Part shown: positions 1 to 9,358 of the stretch, in pieces
Layout of the letters: each line of letters starts with the position of its first letter
How positions within the stretch are numbered: the stretch's first letter is position 1
Position numbers and translations under genes: made by a program
Origin: Rhizobium sp. Pop5
GTDB taxonomy: Bacteria > Pseudomonadota > Alphaproteobacteria > Rhizobiales > Rhizobiaceae
Direction: 5' to 3'
Assembly: GCF_024721175.1 (NCBI RefSeq)
Contig: NZ_CP099402.1
Location: 434,001 to 498,000 of the forward strand
Length of the DNA: 64,000 bases
Notes under the pieces: model-generated
What the model was told of the DNA's origin: nothing
The model's database searches: none
Seen by the model: only the letters and a program-made list of their open reading frames with translations

Positions 1-1
1 C

Positions 2-1000
2 ATCGACGGCGCTCATATCCTCTCGCCGCTCCCCTACCTCATGCATACGGGGAAGGTGACGCAGAACAACAAGCCGGTGCCGATGGCGATCCTTGCCCGG
101 CTCAATCTCGACAGCCAGGGCATTTCCGTTGCCAAGGAATATTCGGACACTGGCGTGCAGCTCGATGCCTCGAAGCTGAAGGCGGCGTTCGAAAAGAAGA
201 AGGCAGAGGGCAAAGAGATCAAGGCCGCCATGACCTTCCCGGGCGGCACTCACGACCTCTGGATCCGCTATTGGCTCGCCGCCGGCGGCATCGACCCGAA
301 CAAGGATGTTTCGACGATCGTCGTGCCGCCGCCGCAGATGGTTGCCAACATGAAGGTCGGCAACATGGATGTCTTCTGTGTGGGCGAGCCCTGGAACGAG
401 CAGCTCGTCAACCAGGGCATCGGCTTTACCGCAGCCACCACGGGCGAGCTCTGGAAGGGCCATCCTGAAAAGGCGCTGGGGCTTCGCGCCGAGTGGATCG
501 AAAAGAACCCGAATGCCGCCAAGGCCCTGCTGATGGCCATTATGGAAGCGCAGCAATGGTGCGACAGCATGGACAACAAGGCGGAGATGGCGGAGCTCCT
601 TGGCAAGCGCCAATGGTTCAACGTGCCGACCAAGGATGTGCTCGGCCGCCTCAAGGGCGACATCAATTACGGGAACGGTCGCGAGGTCAAGGCCACCGAC
701 CTCTATATGAAGTTCTGGAAGGACGGCGCCTCCTACCCGTTCAAGAGCCACGACACCTGGTTCATGACGGAAAACATCCGCTGGGGAAATCTGCCGGCGA
801 CGACGGATGTCAAGGCGCTGGTCAACCAGGTGAACCGTGAAGACATCTGGCGCGAGGCCGCCAAAGATCTCGGCATCGCTGCGGCAGACATTCCCGCATC
901 GGCTTCACGCGGCAAGGAGACCTTCTTCGACGGCAAGGTCTTCGACCCTGAAAATCCTTCCGCCTATCTCGACAGCCTTTCAATCAAGGCCGTCTCCTGA
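2..1000 (+). CDS. ABC transporter substrate-binding protein, NrtA/CmpA family (5' end missing)
   Basis: The reading frame is open from the first complete codon of the window, so the N-terminus and any signal peptide lie upstream; about 332 residues are visible. The visible start (DGAHILSPLPYLM) and the later NMKVGNMDVFCVGEPWNEQ stretch are typical of the periplasmic or lipid-anchored nitrate/bicarbonate/cyanate-binding proteins of the NrtA/CmpA type. It is followed at close spacing by a matching permease and ATPase, which supports an NrtABC-type importer. The substrate (nitrate, or another small anion such as a sulfonate or cyanate) cannot be decided from the sequence, and no nitrate reductase gene is visible. 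Confidence 0.85.
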   Translation: MDGAHILSPLPYLMHTGKVTQNNKPVPMAILARLNLDSQGISVAKEYSDTGVQLDASKLKAAFEKKKAEGKEIKAAMTFPGGTHDLWIRYWLAAGGIDPNKDVSTIVVPPPQMVANMKVGNMDVFCVGEPWNEQLVNQGIGFTAATTGELWKGHPEKALGLRAEWIEKNPNAAKALLMAIMEAQQWCDSMDNKAEMAELLGKRQWFNVPTKDVLGRLKGDINYGNGREVKATDLYMKFWKDGASYPFKSHDTWFMTENIRWGNLPATTDVKALVNQVNREDIWREAAKDLGIAAADIPASASRGKETFFDGKVFDPENPSAYLDSLSIKAVS

Positions 1001-1056
1001 CCCGCCTTCCGGCGCGCGACCAGCGCGCCGGCCCTTTTCCCGTGAGGAGCGCGCCG

Positions 1057-1950
1057 ATGTCCGCCCTGGCAAGTAAACACAATCCCTCCCCGACCGTCCC
1101 CATCAAGCGAGCGGCAAAGGTCCTGCCGTTTTCCGGCAACCATGGACCACGGATCGACTTTCGCCGTGCGGGCCTGACCGCACTAAGCAATGTCGTTCCG
1201 CCGGCCGTCGTCCTGGCGCTCATCCTGCTCGTCTGGCAGGTACTGTGCTCCTCGACCGACGCGTCCTTGCCCTCGCCGCATCAGGTCTGGCAGGAGAGCT
1301 ACGACCTGATCGCCTATCCCTTCTTCAACAACGGCTCCCAGGATATCGGGCTCGGCTGGCGCGTGCTCGTTTCGCTGCAACGCGTTGCCTATGGCTTCGG
1401 GCTTGCCGGGGTGGCCGGCGTCATCATCGGAGCGATCATCGGACAGTCGGTCTGGGCGATGCGCGGCCTCGATCCAATCTTCCAGGTGTTGCGTACGGTT
1501 CCGCCACTCGCCTGGCTCCCGCTTTCGCTCGCAGCCTTCCAGGATTCCAGGCCTTCGGCGATCTTCGTCATCTTCATCACCTCGATCTGGCCTGTCATCA
1601 TCAACACCGCAGTCGGCGTCCGCAACATTCCGCAGGACTACCGCAACGTCGCCGAGGTGCTGCGCCTCAACCAGTTCGAATTTTTCCTGAAGATCATGCT
1701 GCCTTCGGCCGCGCCTTACATCTTCACCGGCCTCAGGATCGGCGTGGGCCTCTCCTGGCTTGCGATCGTCGCGGCGGAAATGCTGACTGGCGGCGTCGGT
1801 ATCGGCTTCTTCATCTGGGACGCGTGGAACTCATCGCGTCTCCCCGACATCATCGTCGCGCTGGCCTATATCGGCATTGTCGGCTTTGCCCTCGACAAGC
1901 TGGTGGCGGCACTCGGCAAACTCGTCACCCGCGGCGCCATGGCCAATTGA
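1057..1950 (+). CDS. ABC transporter permease, NrtB/SsuC type
   Basis: A 297-residue inner-membrane permease with about six hydrophobic segments and the cytoplasmic EAA-type loop (around EVLRLNQFEFF followed by LPSAAPYIFTGLRIGVG) that contacts the ATPase. The family is the nitrate/taurine/sulfonate permease group. I chose the ATG at 1057 because GAGGAG at 1044-1049 sits seven bases upstream; the GTG at 1042 lies before that ribosome site and would add five residues. The gene lies 56 bases after the binding protein and 12 bases before the ATPase, so the three genes are almost certainly one operon. Confidence 0.88.
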   Translation: MSALASKHNPSPTVPIKRAAKVLPFSGNHGPRIDFRRAGLTALSNVVPPAVVLALILLVWQVLCSSTDASLPSPHQVWQESYDLIAYPFFNNGSQDIGLGWRVLVSLQRVAYGFGLAGVAGVIIGAIIGQSVWAMRGLDPIFQVLRTVPPLAWLPLSLAAFQDSRPSAIFVIFITSIWPVIINTAVGVRNIPQDYRNVAEVLRLNQFEFFLKIMLPSAAPYIFTGLRIGVGLSWLAIVAAEMLTGGVGIGFFIWDAWNSSRLPDIIVALAYIGIVGFALDKLVAALGKLVTRGAMAN

Positions 1951-1962
1951 GGAGCGCGACTT

Positions 1963-2760
1963 ATGAACGCCTATTTGAAGCTCGACCGTATCGACAAGCA
2001 TTTCGACCGCGGCGGCGTGCGCGCCGAAGTCCTGAAGGACATCAACCTGACGATATCAGAGGGCGAGTTCGTCTCGATCATCGGCCATTCGGGCTGCGGC
2101 AAGTCTACGCTGCTCAATCTCATCGCCGGTCTGACCCCGGTTTCCGCAGGCGCCGTGCTTCTTGAAAACCGCGAGGTCAACGAGCCGGGTCCGGAACGCG
2201 CCGTCGTCTTCCAGAACCACTCGCTCCTGCCTTGGCTGACCGTCTACGAAAACGTCAATCTGGCCGTTTCCAAAGTCTTCGGCAGAACGAAGACCAAGGC
2301 TGAGCGGCATGACTGGGTCATGGCCAATCTCGACCTCGTGCAGATGGCCCATGCAAAGGACAAGCGGCCCTCGGAAATATCTGGCGGCATGAAGCAGCGC
2401 GTCGGCATCGCCCGCGCGCTTTCGATGGAGCCGAAGATCCTGCTGCTCGACGAGCCGTTCGGCGCTCTTGACGCCTTGACCCGCGCCCATCTCCAGGACG
2501 CGGTGATGGAGATCCATAGCCGGCTCGGCAACACGATGGTCATGATCACCCATGATGTCGATGAAGCGGTGCTGCTGTCCGACCGCATCGTGATGATGAC
2601 CAACGGCCCGGCGGCCCGTATCGGCGAAGTGCTCGATGTAACGATGCCCCGCCCTCGCAATCGCATAGAACTCGCCTCCGACCGGGTGTATCTCAAATGC
2701 CGTGAGGTCGTGCTGAAGTTTCTCTACGAACGTCACCGCTTCATCGAAGCTGCGGAGTAG
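1963..2760 (+). CDS. ABC transporter ATP-binding protein, NrtD/SsuB type
   Basis: A 265-residue ATPase that would power the anion importer encoded just upstream. Walker A is GHSGCGKST at residues 41-49. The signature is SGGMKQR (instead of LSGGQ, as is common in the nitrate/taurine group), Walker B is LLLDEPFGALD and the switch histidine follows in MVMITHDVDEA. A GAGGAG ribosome site overlaps the end of the permease gene. It lacks the C-terminal NrtA-like extension of cyanobacterial NrtC, so it resembles NrtD. The specificity remains undetermined. Confidence 0.9.
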   Translation: MNAYLKLDRIDKHFDRGGVRAEVLKDINLTISEGEFVSIIGHSGCGKSTLLNLIAGLTPVSAGAVLLENREVNEPGPERAVVFQNHSLLPWLTVYENVNLAVSKVFGRTKTKAERHDWVMANLDLVQMAHAKDKRPSEISGGMKQRVGIARALSMEPKILLLDEPFGALDALTRAHLQDAVMEIHSRLGNTMVMITHDVDEAVLLSDRIVMMTNGPAARIGEVLDVTMPRPRNRIELASDRVYLKCREVVLKFLYERHRFIEAAE

Positions 2761-3145
2761 GTCCCTCGGCAATTGCCGACGCAAACCGCTGCCCGATTGC
2801 CAATCGGGCCGTGGCACGCATACTGGTCCATGTAGCAATCAGAAAATCAACTAGCCGCCATCGATATCGCTGGCTCTATCCGAACAACGCTGGCTGTTCG
2901 CCGCGCGGAGCCCGCATGAGCGTGACGGCGAGCACGAGCCGCCGCTTTCTGCTGAGGCCCCACACACAAATCCTGCAACGGTGATAATAGTCTGTCTTCG
3001 AACCGATCGCTTCCGGCAGCGTTGACGAGAGCAGGTCACGCAAAACTGGCGGCGGTTTTCAAGTCTGCAATTGCGCAAACACGAAAAGAGATAGAGCATC
3101 CCCGTGACTCAAGGAAAACGGAAATGGTAATCTGAGGAGACAGTC
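2761..3145. other. Intergenic region, no gene seen
   Basis: This 385-base gap holds the hairpin at 2791-2809 and, at its right end, the promoter region and the GAGGAG ribosome site of the following dehydrogenase gene. No open frame here has convincing coding character on either strand, and no clear operator was seen. Confidence 0.6.
2791..2809 (+). terminator. Hairpin after the ABC transporter operon
   Basis: A perfect 8-bp inverted repeat, GCCCGATT / AATCGGGC, with a GCC loop begins 30 bases after the ATPase stop codon. There is no T-tract, so it may be a transcript-stabilising hairpin rather than a classic terminator. Confidence 0.45.
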
Positions 3146-4597
3146 ATGGAATTGAAGGACGCAACATTGTTCCGGCAGGCCGCACTGGTGGGCGGCGACT
3201 GGATCGAGGCGGGCGACAACGCGATCAAGGTCGACAATCCGGCGACCGGCGAGATCCTCGGCCGGGTTCCCAACCTGGGGGCTGCCGAGACCAAGGCGGC
3301 GATTGCCGCAGCCGAGGTCGCGCAGAAGCAATGGGCTGCCAGCACTGCCAAGGAGCGCTCGGTGATCCTCCGGCGCTGGTTCGAGCTGATGATGGACAAT
3401 CAGGACGATCTCGGCCGCATCCTGACGGCGGAGCAGGGCAAGCCGCTCGCCGAAGCCAAGGGCGAGATCGCCTATGGCGCGAGCTTCATCGAATGGTTTG
3501 CCGAGGAGGCGCGGCGCGTCTATGGCGATATCGTTCCCGGCCATCAGAAGGACAAGCGCATCCTGGTGATGAAGCAGCCGATCGGCGTCGTCGCCGCCAT
3601 CACGCCCTGGAATTTCCCCAATGCGATGATCACCCGCAAGGCCGGACCGGCCTTTGCCGCCGGCTGCGCCATGGTGCTGAAGCCGGCCTCGCAGACGCCG
3701 TTTTCGGCAATCGCCATCGCCATCCTGGCCGAGCGCGCCGGTTTCCCCAAGGGCCTGTTCAGCGTGCTCACCGGCTCGGCGCGCGCCATCGGCGGCGAGA
3801 TGACCGCAAACCCCATCGTGCGCAAGCTGACCTTCACCGGCTCGACCGAGGTCGGCGCCGAGCTTTACAAGCAGAGCGCTCCGACCATCAAGAAGCTCGG
3901 ACTGGAGCTTGGCGGCAATGCCCCCTTCATCGTCTTCGACGACGCCGATCTCGATGCGGCGGTCGAAGGCGCTTTGATCGCCAAGTTCCGCAACAACGGC
4001 CAGACCTGCGTCTGCGCCAACCGGCTCTATGTGCAGGAGGGCGTCTATGACGCCTTTGCCGAGAAGCTGTCGAAGGCTGTGGGAACGCTGAAGACCGGCA
4101 ACGGCTTCGACGAGGGCATCAATCTCGGCCCGCTGATCGACGAGTCCGCCCTTGCCAAGGTCGAGGAGCATGTCGCCGATGCGCTGTCGAAGGGCGGCCG
4201 CGTCGTTGCCGGCGGTCATCGCCACCGGCTCGGCGGCCGTTTCTACGAGGCCACCGTGCTCGCCGACGTCACCCCTGCCATGGCGGTCGCCCGGGAAGAG
4301 ACCTTTGGGCCGGTGGCGCCGCTCTTCCGCTTCAAGGACGAGGCCGATGTCATCGCCCAGGCCAACGACACCGAGTTCGGCCTTGCCTCCTATTTCTACG
4401 CCAAGGATCTTGCCCGCGTCTTCCGGGTCGCCGAGGCGCTGGAATACGGCATGGTCGGCGTCAATACCGGGCTGATCTCGACGGCCGAAGCCCCCTTCGG
4501 CGGCGTCAAGCTCTCCGGCCTCGGCCGCGAAGGCTCGAAATACGGCATCGAGGAATTCACCGAAATCAAATATGTCTGCCTCGGCGGCATCGCCTGA
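3146..4597 (+). CDS. gabD: NAD(P)-dependent succinate-semialdehyde dehydrogenase
   Basis: A 483-residue soluble aldehyde dehydrogenase that oxidises succinate semialdehyde to succinate, the last step of the GABA shunt. The general base is Glu254 in LELGGNAPF and the catalytic Cys is Cys288 in [11 protein letters not shown]. The cofactor stretch [10 protein letters not shown] and the length (usual for GabD, about 480) fit, as does the end motif [30 protein letters not shown] leader gives a strong start. No aminotransferase (gabT) lies next to it, so it is a stand-alone copy. Related semialdehyde dehydrogenases, such as glutarate-semialdehyde enzymes, are hard to exclude by sequence alone. Confidence 0.88.
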   Translation: MELKDATLFRQAALVGGDWIEAGDNAIKVDNPATGEILGRVPNLGAAETKAAIAAAEVAQKQWAASTAKERSVILRRWFELMMDNQDDLGRILTAEQGKPLAEAKGEIAYGASFIEWFAEEARRVYGDIVPGHQKDKRILVMKQPIGVVAAITPWNFPNAMITRKAGPAFAAGCAMVLKPASQTPFSAIAIAILAERAGFPKGLFSVLTGSARAIGGEMTANPIVRKLTFTGSTEVGAELYKQSAPTIKKLGLELGGNAPFIVFDDADLDAAVEGALIAKFRNNGQTCVCANRLYVQEGVYDAFAEKLSKAVGTLKTGNGFDEGINLGPLIDESALAKVEEHVADALSKGGRVVAGGHRHRLGGRFYEATVLADVTPAMAVAREETFGPVAPLFRFKDEADVIAQANDTEFGLASYFYAKDLARVFRVAEALEYGMVGVNTGLISTAEAPFGGVKLSGLGREGSKYGIEEFTEIKYVCLGGIA

Positions 4598-4634
4598 GGC
4601 GAGCGGCCCGGTCGCCTAAAGACGAGACATAATC

Positions 4635-4669
4635 GTCCTGCGCGTTCCCCTCAGCGGGGCGCGCAGGAC
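4635..4669. terminator. Bidirectional hairpin between convergent genes
   Basis: A perfect 10-bp stem, GTCCTGCGCG / CGCGCAGGAC, with an inner CCCC/GGGG pairing lies between gabD and the convergent lipase gene. It overlaps the lipase stop codon at 4651-4653. No strong T-tract is present on either side. Confidence 0.5.
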
Positions 4670-7548
4670 ATCCCTTCTCCGCTTTGCTTTGCCGCAAGAC
4701 CGTCGAGCAGTTCTTTCCAGTTTTCGTCGTGTTTTGCGACATTATCCTGCTGCGCCCAGGCCTTGACCGATTTTGCCGCATCGCCGTCCTCGAAGTTTTC
4801 CGCGACATCGCTGTGCAGCGCCAGGACGAGCGTTCCGACGTCCCGTGCAGACAGGATTTCGGTCTGCGACGGGTCCTCGGGATTGGTGAAGGACAGCGAG
4901 TTGGGAAGCAGCCAATGTGTACCGATCCCGCCGTCCCGGTAAACGCGCGGCATGGTGATCTCGTGGATGCTGACTTGCGAATGATGATCGCAGTAGAGCT
5001 TCTCGATCGCCGCGCGAAGCTCCGTCTCCAGCCCGAGACCGAGCTGACCGCCGGCGCCGAGCACCGAGCCGAAACCGAAGCTCTCGCTGTAACGGCCGGC
5101 CGAGGCCGAGACGTCGGCGATGACCACATGCAACGGCGGCAGCGCCTGCGAGGGCTGCGGCGCTGACCGGAAGGCATCGCGGATGGAATAGTAGAGCGTC
5201 ATGGCGCCACGGTTTTCGACTGCCCCGCCGTCGGTGACCCAATATCGTTTCCCCATTTGGCCGGGGGTCTCGATGTCGATCGCGGCATCGGGAAAGACCG
5301 GCGGAAAGTTTGCGCTGAGCGCCGCGGCACGCCCGATCGATATATCGGCATTGTCGAGCGTGACCAGTTGCATGTGAAGTGATCCGTCATCAGGCGGAGG
5401 CGCCGGCGCGGCAAGGTTGGTCAGCACCAGCCGCCCACCCGCCTGGGCGGCATCCAGGAACTGGCGGCATTGCGTCGCCTTCTCAGGCAGCGAGAGCGTC
5501 GGATCGACCTTGCAGAAAGGACTGTTGCCGGAAGAAGGGCGGTCGGCGGAAAAAGATCCGACGATCGCGGTGTTGAGCATCAGGCCGAAGGACGGGGCTT
5601 CCATCGTTGCAGCGCCCATCTCGCAGACGAAGGATTCGGAAAGAATGGCACCCAGCCTCGACCGTGCCGGGGTCCAGCCGTTCGTGGCCTGATCCACCGT
5701 CTTGGCTTCATGGCAGGCCGAGGATGCCCAGTGCCAGCGCCCGAAGGTGAAGCGGATGTCGCTCGCGGCGTCGATCACCTGTTCGATGAAGGGCAGCACC
5801 ATGGCCTGCGAAAAATCATCCCACGCCTTGACATTCATGCTGTCGCGCGGCCGGCGAAGCTCCTGCTCGTGAAGCGCGAAATAGCCGAGCGCGGCGCTGC
5901 CGCCCGAAACGCCGCTGACGAGGACGACGTTGCAGATCTGGTCATGTTCGGCGAGCCCGCGCAGCAGCGAGGCGGTGTAGATGGCCGCCCGCGTGCCGCC
6001 GCCGGAAGCGACGACGGCAATTCTCGGCGTGGTGGGCTGGAGGGCAGCGCAGCCGCCATTGGGCTCATCGCTTCCGAAGAGGAATGACGCCGGCTGCTTG
6101 GCCACATGCCGTTCGGAACGGATCGCAAGCTCCGGCGGCTGGATCGCCCACCAGAAGCTGAAGGCGGCGGGACCGCCGATCAGGAGATAGGCCACAAAGC
6201 CGACGAGGGCGGGATAGACGAGCGTCGAGCGCTGAAAATTGCGCAGGCTCGCAAGCAGGTCTCCTGCCGGAGCCTGATCGGCGGGCAGACGCTCCAGCTG
6301 CGCGCGAAACTGGGCGAGCACTTCCGCCGGCGTCATGAATTGGATCGCCCTGTTCGACGCAGCCTTGGTCTGCTGCTGGTATCGATCCTCGTAGCGGCCC
6401 TCGATCTTCAGGCGTCCCGCGCCGTGCAGCGCAATCGTCCGGCCCTGGTTCTGGACCGTGCTCAAGGTCTCGCTGCCTTCATAGTCGTAAGCGATTTCGA
6501 CAGGCGTGATCGCTCGGTGCTGCCTGTCCATCAGGCGCATGACCCGGCGCGCGACGAAGTGATCGCACCAGAAGGCGTAATACCAGGCGACGGCATAGGC
6601 GAAGACGATGTAGCGCATGATCGTCGTATTGCCGTAGCCTCCGGAGCCGGCGTTGAAGAGATAGGTGATGTAGTGGACGTCGGCGAGGCGAAGCACCGCG
6701 ACGACGATGACGAGAACGCTGATGACCCGCTGCGGGCCGATGAAGAAGAGGCGCCCAATCGTCTGCAGGATTTCCATCAGCCGGTCGAACAGGATGCCGA
6801 GGAAAAGGGCGATCCATGCGACGGCGGCGGTCACGTAGAAGGCGTAGCCGAGATAATGGTCCGGCACGAACAGGGTGAGCAGCGATCCGGGCAGAAGCAA
6901 CTCGACCGGATAGCGGATCGGCGCGATGAACAGGGCCGAGGCCAGCGCGGCGATCGGTCCCCGGCCCATGAAATCGTATCGGTTCTTGGGCAGAAAGAGC
7001 TCCACCTTCGGCAGACTGTCGGCAAGCCCGCCGCCCGCATTGGAGCGGAACAGGCTCGATGCGAGCAGCCAAGCCGCCGGGAGCGCGAGAACGAGCGCGC
7101 AGACGATCGCGACGCCGACATGCAGGCGGGGCCGCGCCGTCATCATGCCGTAGGTTTCCGGGCGCGAATTGATGAGAAGAAGCACTGCAAGGACCGCGAG
7201 GATGACCAGTTGTCCCGCCAGCAGATATTGGTTGAAGACGGGTCGCCGAACCGCCGCCGCATGCAGCAGGAAAAGCAGCACGACACCAATCACGAGCAGG
7301 CCGAGATTGCCCCAGCGCATGTTGATGGTCGGGCCGAGCGCCATGGCAAGCGTCAGAATGGCCGCCAGTAGCGGCACGAACCAGGCATAGCCATCGGGGG
7401 CGAGCCATCGCCAGGCGAGGCGTCGGTTTGGCGGCAGCGGCTGGTTCAGCCAGGCATCGAATTCGCGCCACCATCGAACGAAGCCCCGGACATGTTCGCC
7501 GAGCCAATTGTAGATGCTGATATCCCGATGGATGCGGTGTTCGTTCAT
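4651..7548 (-). CDS. Membrane-anchored patatin-like phospholipase
   Basis: A 965-residue protein with two parts. The first half carries several hydrophobic helices. The second half is a patatin-type serine hydrolase: oxyanion stretch GGGTRAA near residue 512, nucleophile Ser548 in GVSGGSA, and the dyad Asp773 in DGGAVEN. Such enzymes hydrolyse acyl esters of phospholipids or other lipids. I chose the ATG at 7548 (MNEHRIHRD) because GGAAA lies upstream and it begins 14 bases after the oxidoreductase stop; the same frame stays open further upstream only as a shadow of that gene. It is the last gene of the seven-gene operon with the three di-haem cytochromes. Its size is well above that of simple patatins (300-400 residues) because of the membrane domain. 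The substrate is unknown. Confidence 0.85.
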   Translation of the reverse strand: MNEHRIHRDISIYNWLGEHVRGFVRWWREFDAWLNQPLPPNRRLAWRWLAPDGYAWFVPLLAAILTLAMALGPTINMRWGNLGLLVIGVVLLFLLHAAAVRRPVFNQYLLAGQLVILAVLAVLLLINSRPETYGMMTARPRLHVGVAIVCALVLALPAAWLLASSLFRSNAGGGLADSLPKVELFLPKNRYDFMGRGPIAALASALFIAPIRYPVELLLPGSLLTLFVPDHYLGYAFYVTAAVAWIALFLGILFDRLMEILQTIGRLFFIGPQRVISVLVIVVAVLRLADVHYITYLFNAGSGGYGNTTIMRYIVFAYAVAWYYAFWCDHFVARRVMRLMDRQHRAITPVEIAYDYEGSETLSTVQNQGRTIALHGAGRLKIEGRYEDRYQQQTKAASNRAIQFMTPAEVLAQFRAQLERLPADQAPAGDLLASLRNFQRSTLVYPALVGFVAYLLIGGPAAFSFWWAIQPPELAIRSERHVAKQPASFLFGSDEPNGGCAALQPTTPRIAVVASGGGTRAAIYTASLLRGLAEHDQICNVVLVSGVSGGSAALGYFALHEQELRRPRDSMNVKAWDDFSQAMVLPFIEQVIDAASDIRFTFGRWHWASSACHEAKTVDQATNGWTPARSRLGAILSESFVCEMGAATMEAPSFGLMLNTAIVGSFSADRPSSGNSPFCKVDPTLSLPEKATQCRQFLDAAQAGGRLVLTNLAAPAPPPDDGSLHMQLVTLDNADISIGRAAALSANFPPVFPDAAIDIETPGQMGKRYWVTDGGAVENRGAMTLYYSIRDAFRSAPQPSQALPPLHVVIADVSASAGRYSESFGFGSVLGAGGQLGLGLETELRAAIEKLYCDHHSQVSIHEITMPRVYRDGGIGTHWLLPNSLSFTNPEDPSQTEILSARDVGTLVLALHSDVAENFEDGDAAKSVKAWAQQDNVAKHDENWKELLDGLAAKQSGEGMSCAPR

Positions 7549-7562
7549 GACGGTGTTTCCAC

Positions 7563-9356
7563 TCAGCTGTCGGCGAGAATGACGTCGGCCGCCTTCTCGG
7601 CGATCATGTAGACGGCGGTCGCGAGGAAGTAGCCGGGTATGCGGGGAAAGACGGAAGCATCGACGACGCGCAGGCCTTCGATGCCGTGCACCCGGAAGCG
7701 GCTGTCGAGCACGCCGCCGCGGTCCCGGGGGCCGATGGCACAGGTACCGCAGGCATGGTGACCCCAGGCGTTTTCGGCGACATAGCGGCGAAGCGCCTCG
7801 TCGCTCTCGTACTGCCGGCCGGGCTCCTCCTCGCAGGCGATGAGATCGTCCATCGCATCGTTGACCTTCCTGACGAAGCGGATGGCATGGACGACGGCGT
7901 CGAGGTCGAGGTCGCAATTGCCGTTTCCCTCGAAGAAGGAGTGAAACATGACTGCCGGCAAGGCAGCGGGATCGGTGCTTCTCAGCCGCACCGTGCCGCC
8001 CTGGTTTTCGGTGTAGGCCTTGAGGATCGCCCAGGTCATATAGTCCGGCTTGCGGATGCGCTCGGAATAGCCGGGATAATAGCCGCGGAAATCGGCCAGC
8101 AGCGAAAAGCAGTGCAGGTCCGGCTCGGTCAGCGTGTCGCGGGATTTCAGCGTCAGGGAAAACATGACGCCATTGCTGGTATAATTGCCGATGCGGAATT
8201 TGCGCCACCTGCGGTAATGGGCGTCGCGGTTGGTATAGGTCACGCCCTTCAGCGCCGACCAGGGTTCGTTCATCCGGGTGACGACGCCGACCTCGTAGCG
8301 GTCCTGCAGGTTCTGTCCGACGCCAGGCAGCGCTTCGACGACACGAATCTTGTGCTTCTTGAGATGGCCGGGATCGCCGATGCCCGACAGCATCAGAAGC
8401 TGCGGCGAGGCGAAGGTGCCGCCTGAGAGGATGATCTCGCGGCCGGCCCGGATGACTTCCTCGCGCCCCTCCCCGTCGACGCAGCGCACCGCCACCGCCC
8501 GCTTGCCCTCGAATTCGATGCGCGTGACCGTGGTGTTGAGGCGAAGCGTCAGGCGATCGGGGTGCCGCCTCATCACGTCCAGCAACCTCTCGCGCGGCCC
8601 GTGCCTGACGTGACGGCGCGTCGAAAGCGGCGTAACGCGCACGCCGCAGGCGCCGATGTTCCAGTTGCGATTGTCGTTCGGATCGACCTCGGTCGTCTCC
8701 CAGTCGGAGCCCCGCTTGCCGAAGGCATCGGCCGCAGCGCCGACACAGCGCAGGAGCGCCCGCCACAGCGGCCAATCGCGCAGGACCCTGAGCGGCAGCG
8801 CCCGCTCCGTCGTCATCCAGCCCCACCATCCATGGCCGGTCGGATTGAGGCCGGTTATGGCGGCAAGCCAGCGCCACAGGAAGAAGCGATAGCGACAGCG
8901 CTCGATGCGCTCGAAATAACCCTGCATGTGCGAGGCTTTCCAGCTTTCGTCGCCGGTGATCGCAAAAATGTGGTTCCAGTCGCAATGATTGGGCCGGACG
9001 ATGATCATCGCATGATGGGCGGTGCAGCCGCCGAGCCCGCGCACACGGGGATAAAGCACGCCGTCCTTTTCCTTGGAGTATCGCCAGTCGCGCTCCTGCA
9101 TTTCCTGATTTTCGTAGTGGCGCACCCAATGGTTCCCGGCCATCCCTGGATGTTCGGAGGCAAAGGCGTGAAAGGCCGGCACGCGGGAAGCATCGGCAAG
9201 CGGCATGTCGGAGCTGTCGTCCACCTTGGCGAGCGGATCGCCGCCGGCTTCGATGACGAGCACGGTGCGGCCTTCTTCGGCGAGCCGCGCGGCGACGACG
9301 GCGCCGCCCGCCCCGCTGCCGATGACGATATAATCGTGGATCGGCCCGCCGGACAT
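7563..9356 (-). CDS. GMC-family FAD-dependent oxidoreductase
   Basis: A 597-residue flavoenzyme of the glucose-methanol-choline family (cholesterol oxidase, choline dehydrogenase and fungal alcohol oxidases are relatives). The FAD fold is GSGAGG at residues 13-18, with the acidic strand end in VLVIEAGGD. The C-terminal catalytic region has His533-His534 in WGHHACGTC and the closing motif IPGYFLATAVYMIAEKAAD. There is no Tat or Sec signal, so it is probably cytoplasmic or membrane-associated. It starts 2 bases after the stop of the large di-haem cytochrome (TGACCATG), which suggests translational coupling, and the lipase follows by 14 bases. It probably oxidises an alcohol released or formed in the operon pathway (inferred). 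Confidence 0.88.
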   Translation of the reverse strand: MSGGPIHDYIVIGSGAGGAVVAARLAEEGRTVLVIEAGGDPLAKVDDSSDMPLADASRVPAFHAFASEHPGMAGNHWVRHYENQEMQERDWRYSKEKDGVLYPRVRGLGGCTAHHAMIIVRPNHCDWNHIFAITGDESWKASHMQGYFERIERCRYRFFLWRWLAAITGLNPTGHGWWGWMTTERALPLRVLRDWPLWRALLRCVGAAADAFGKRGSDWETTEVDPNDNRNWNIGACGVRVTPLSTRRHVRHGPRERLLDVMRRHPDRLTLRLNTTVTRIEFEGKRAVAVRCVDGEGREEVIRAGREIILSGGTFASPQLLMLSGIGDPGHLKKHKIRVVEALPGVGQNLQDRYEVGVVTRMNEPWSALKGVTYTNRDAHYRRWRKFRIGNYTSNGVMFSLTLKSRDTLTEPDLHCFSLLADFRGYYPGYSERIRKPDYMTWAILKAYTENQGGTVRLRSTDPAALPAVMFHSFFEGNGNCDLDLDAVVHAIRFVRKVNDAMDDLIACEEEPGRQYESDEALRRYVAENAWGHHACGTCAIGPRDRGGVLDSRFRVHGIEGLRVVDASVFPRIPGYFLATAVYMIAEKAADVILADS

Positions 9357-9358
9357 GG

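Noticed and set aside
4635..4669. CRISPR-like or attachment-site repeat
   Set aside because: It is a single inverted repeat at a convergent gene junction, best explained as a terminator. No CRISPR array or att repeats were seen anywhere in the window.
6106..7371. 421-codon plus-strand frame opposite the patatin membrane domain
   Set aside because: It mirrors the coding bias of the opposite strand and is rich in Asp/Arg/Gln without any domain.
7549..9129. Open frame continuing upstream of the patatin gene on the minus strand
   Set aside because: It runs through the GMC oxidoreductase in another frame and has a low-complexity Arg/Ala/Gly-rich translation; the ATG at 7548 has its own ribosome site and begins the protein-like sequence.
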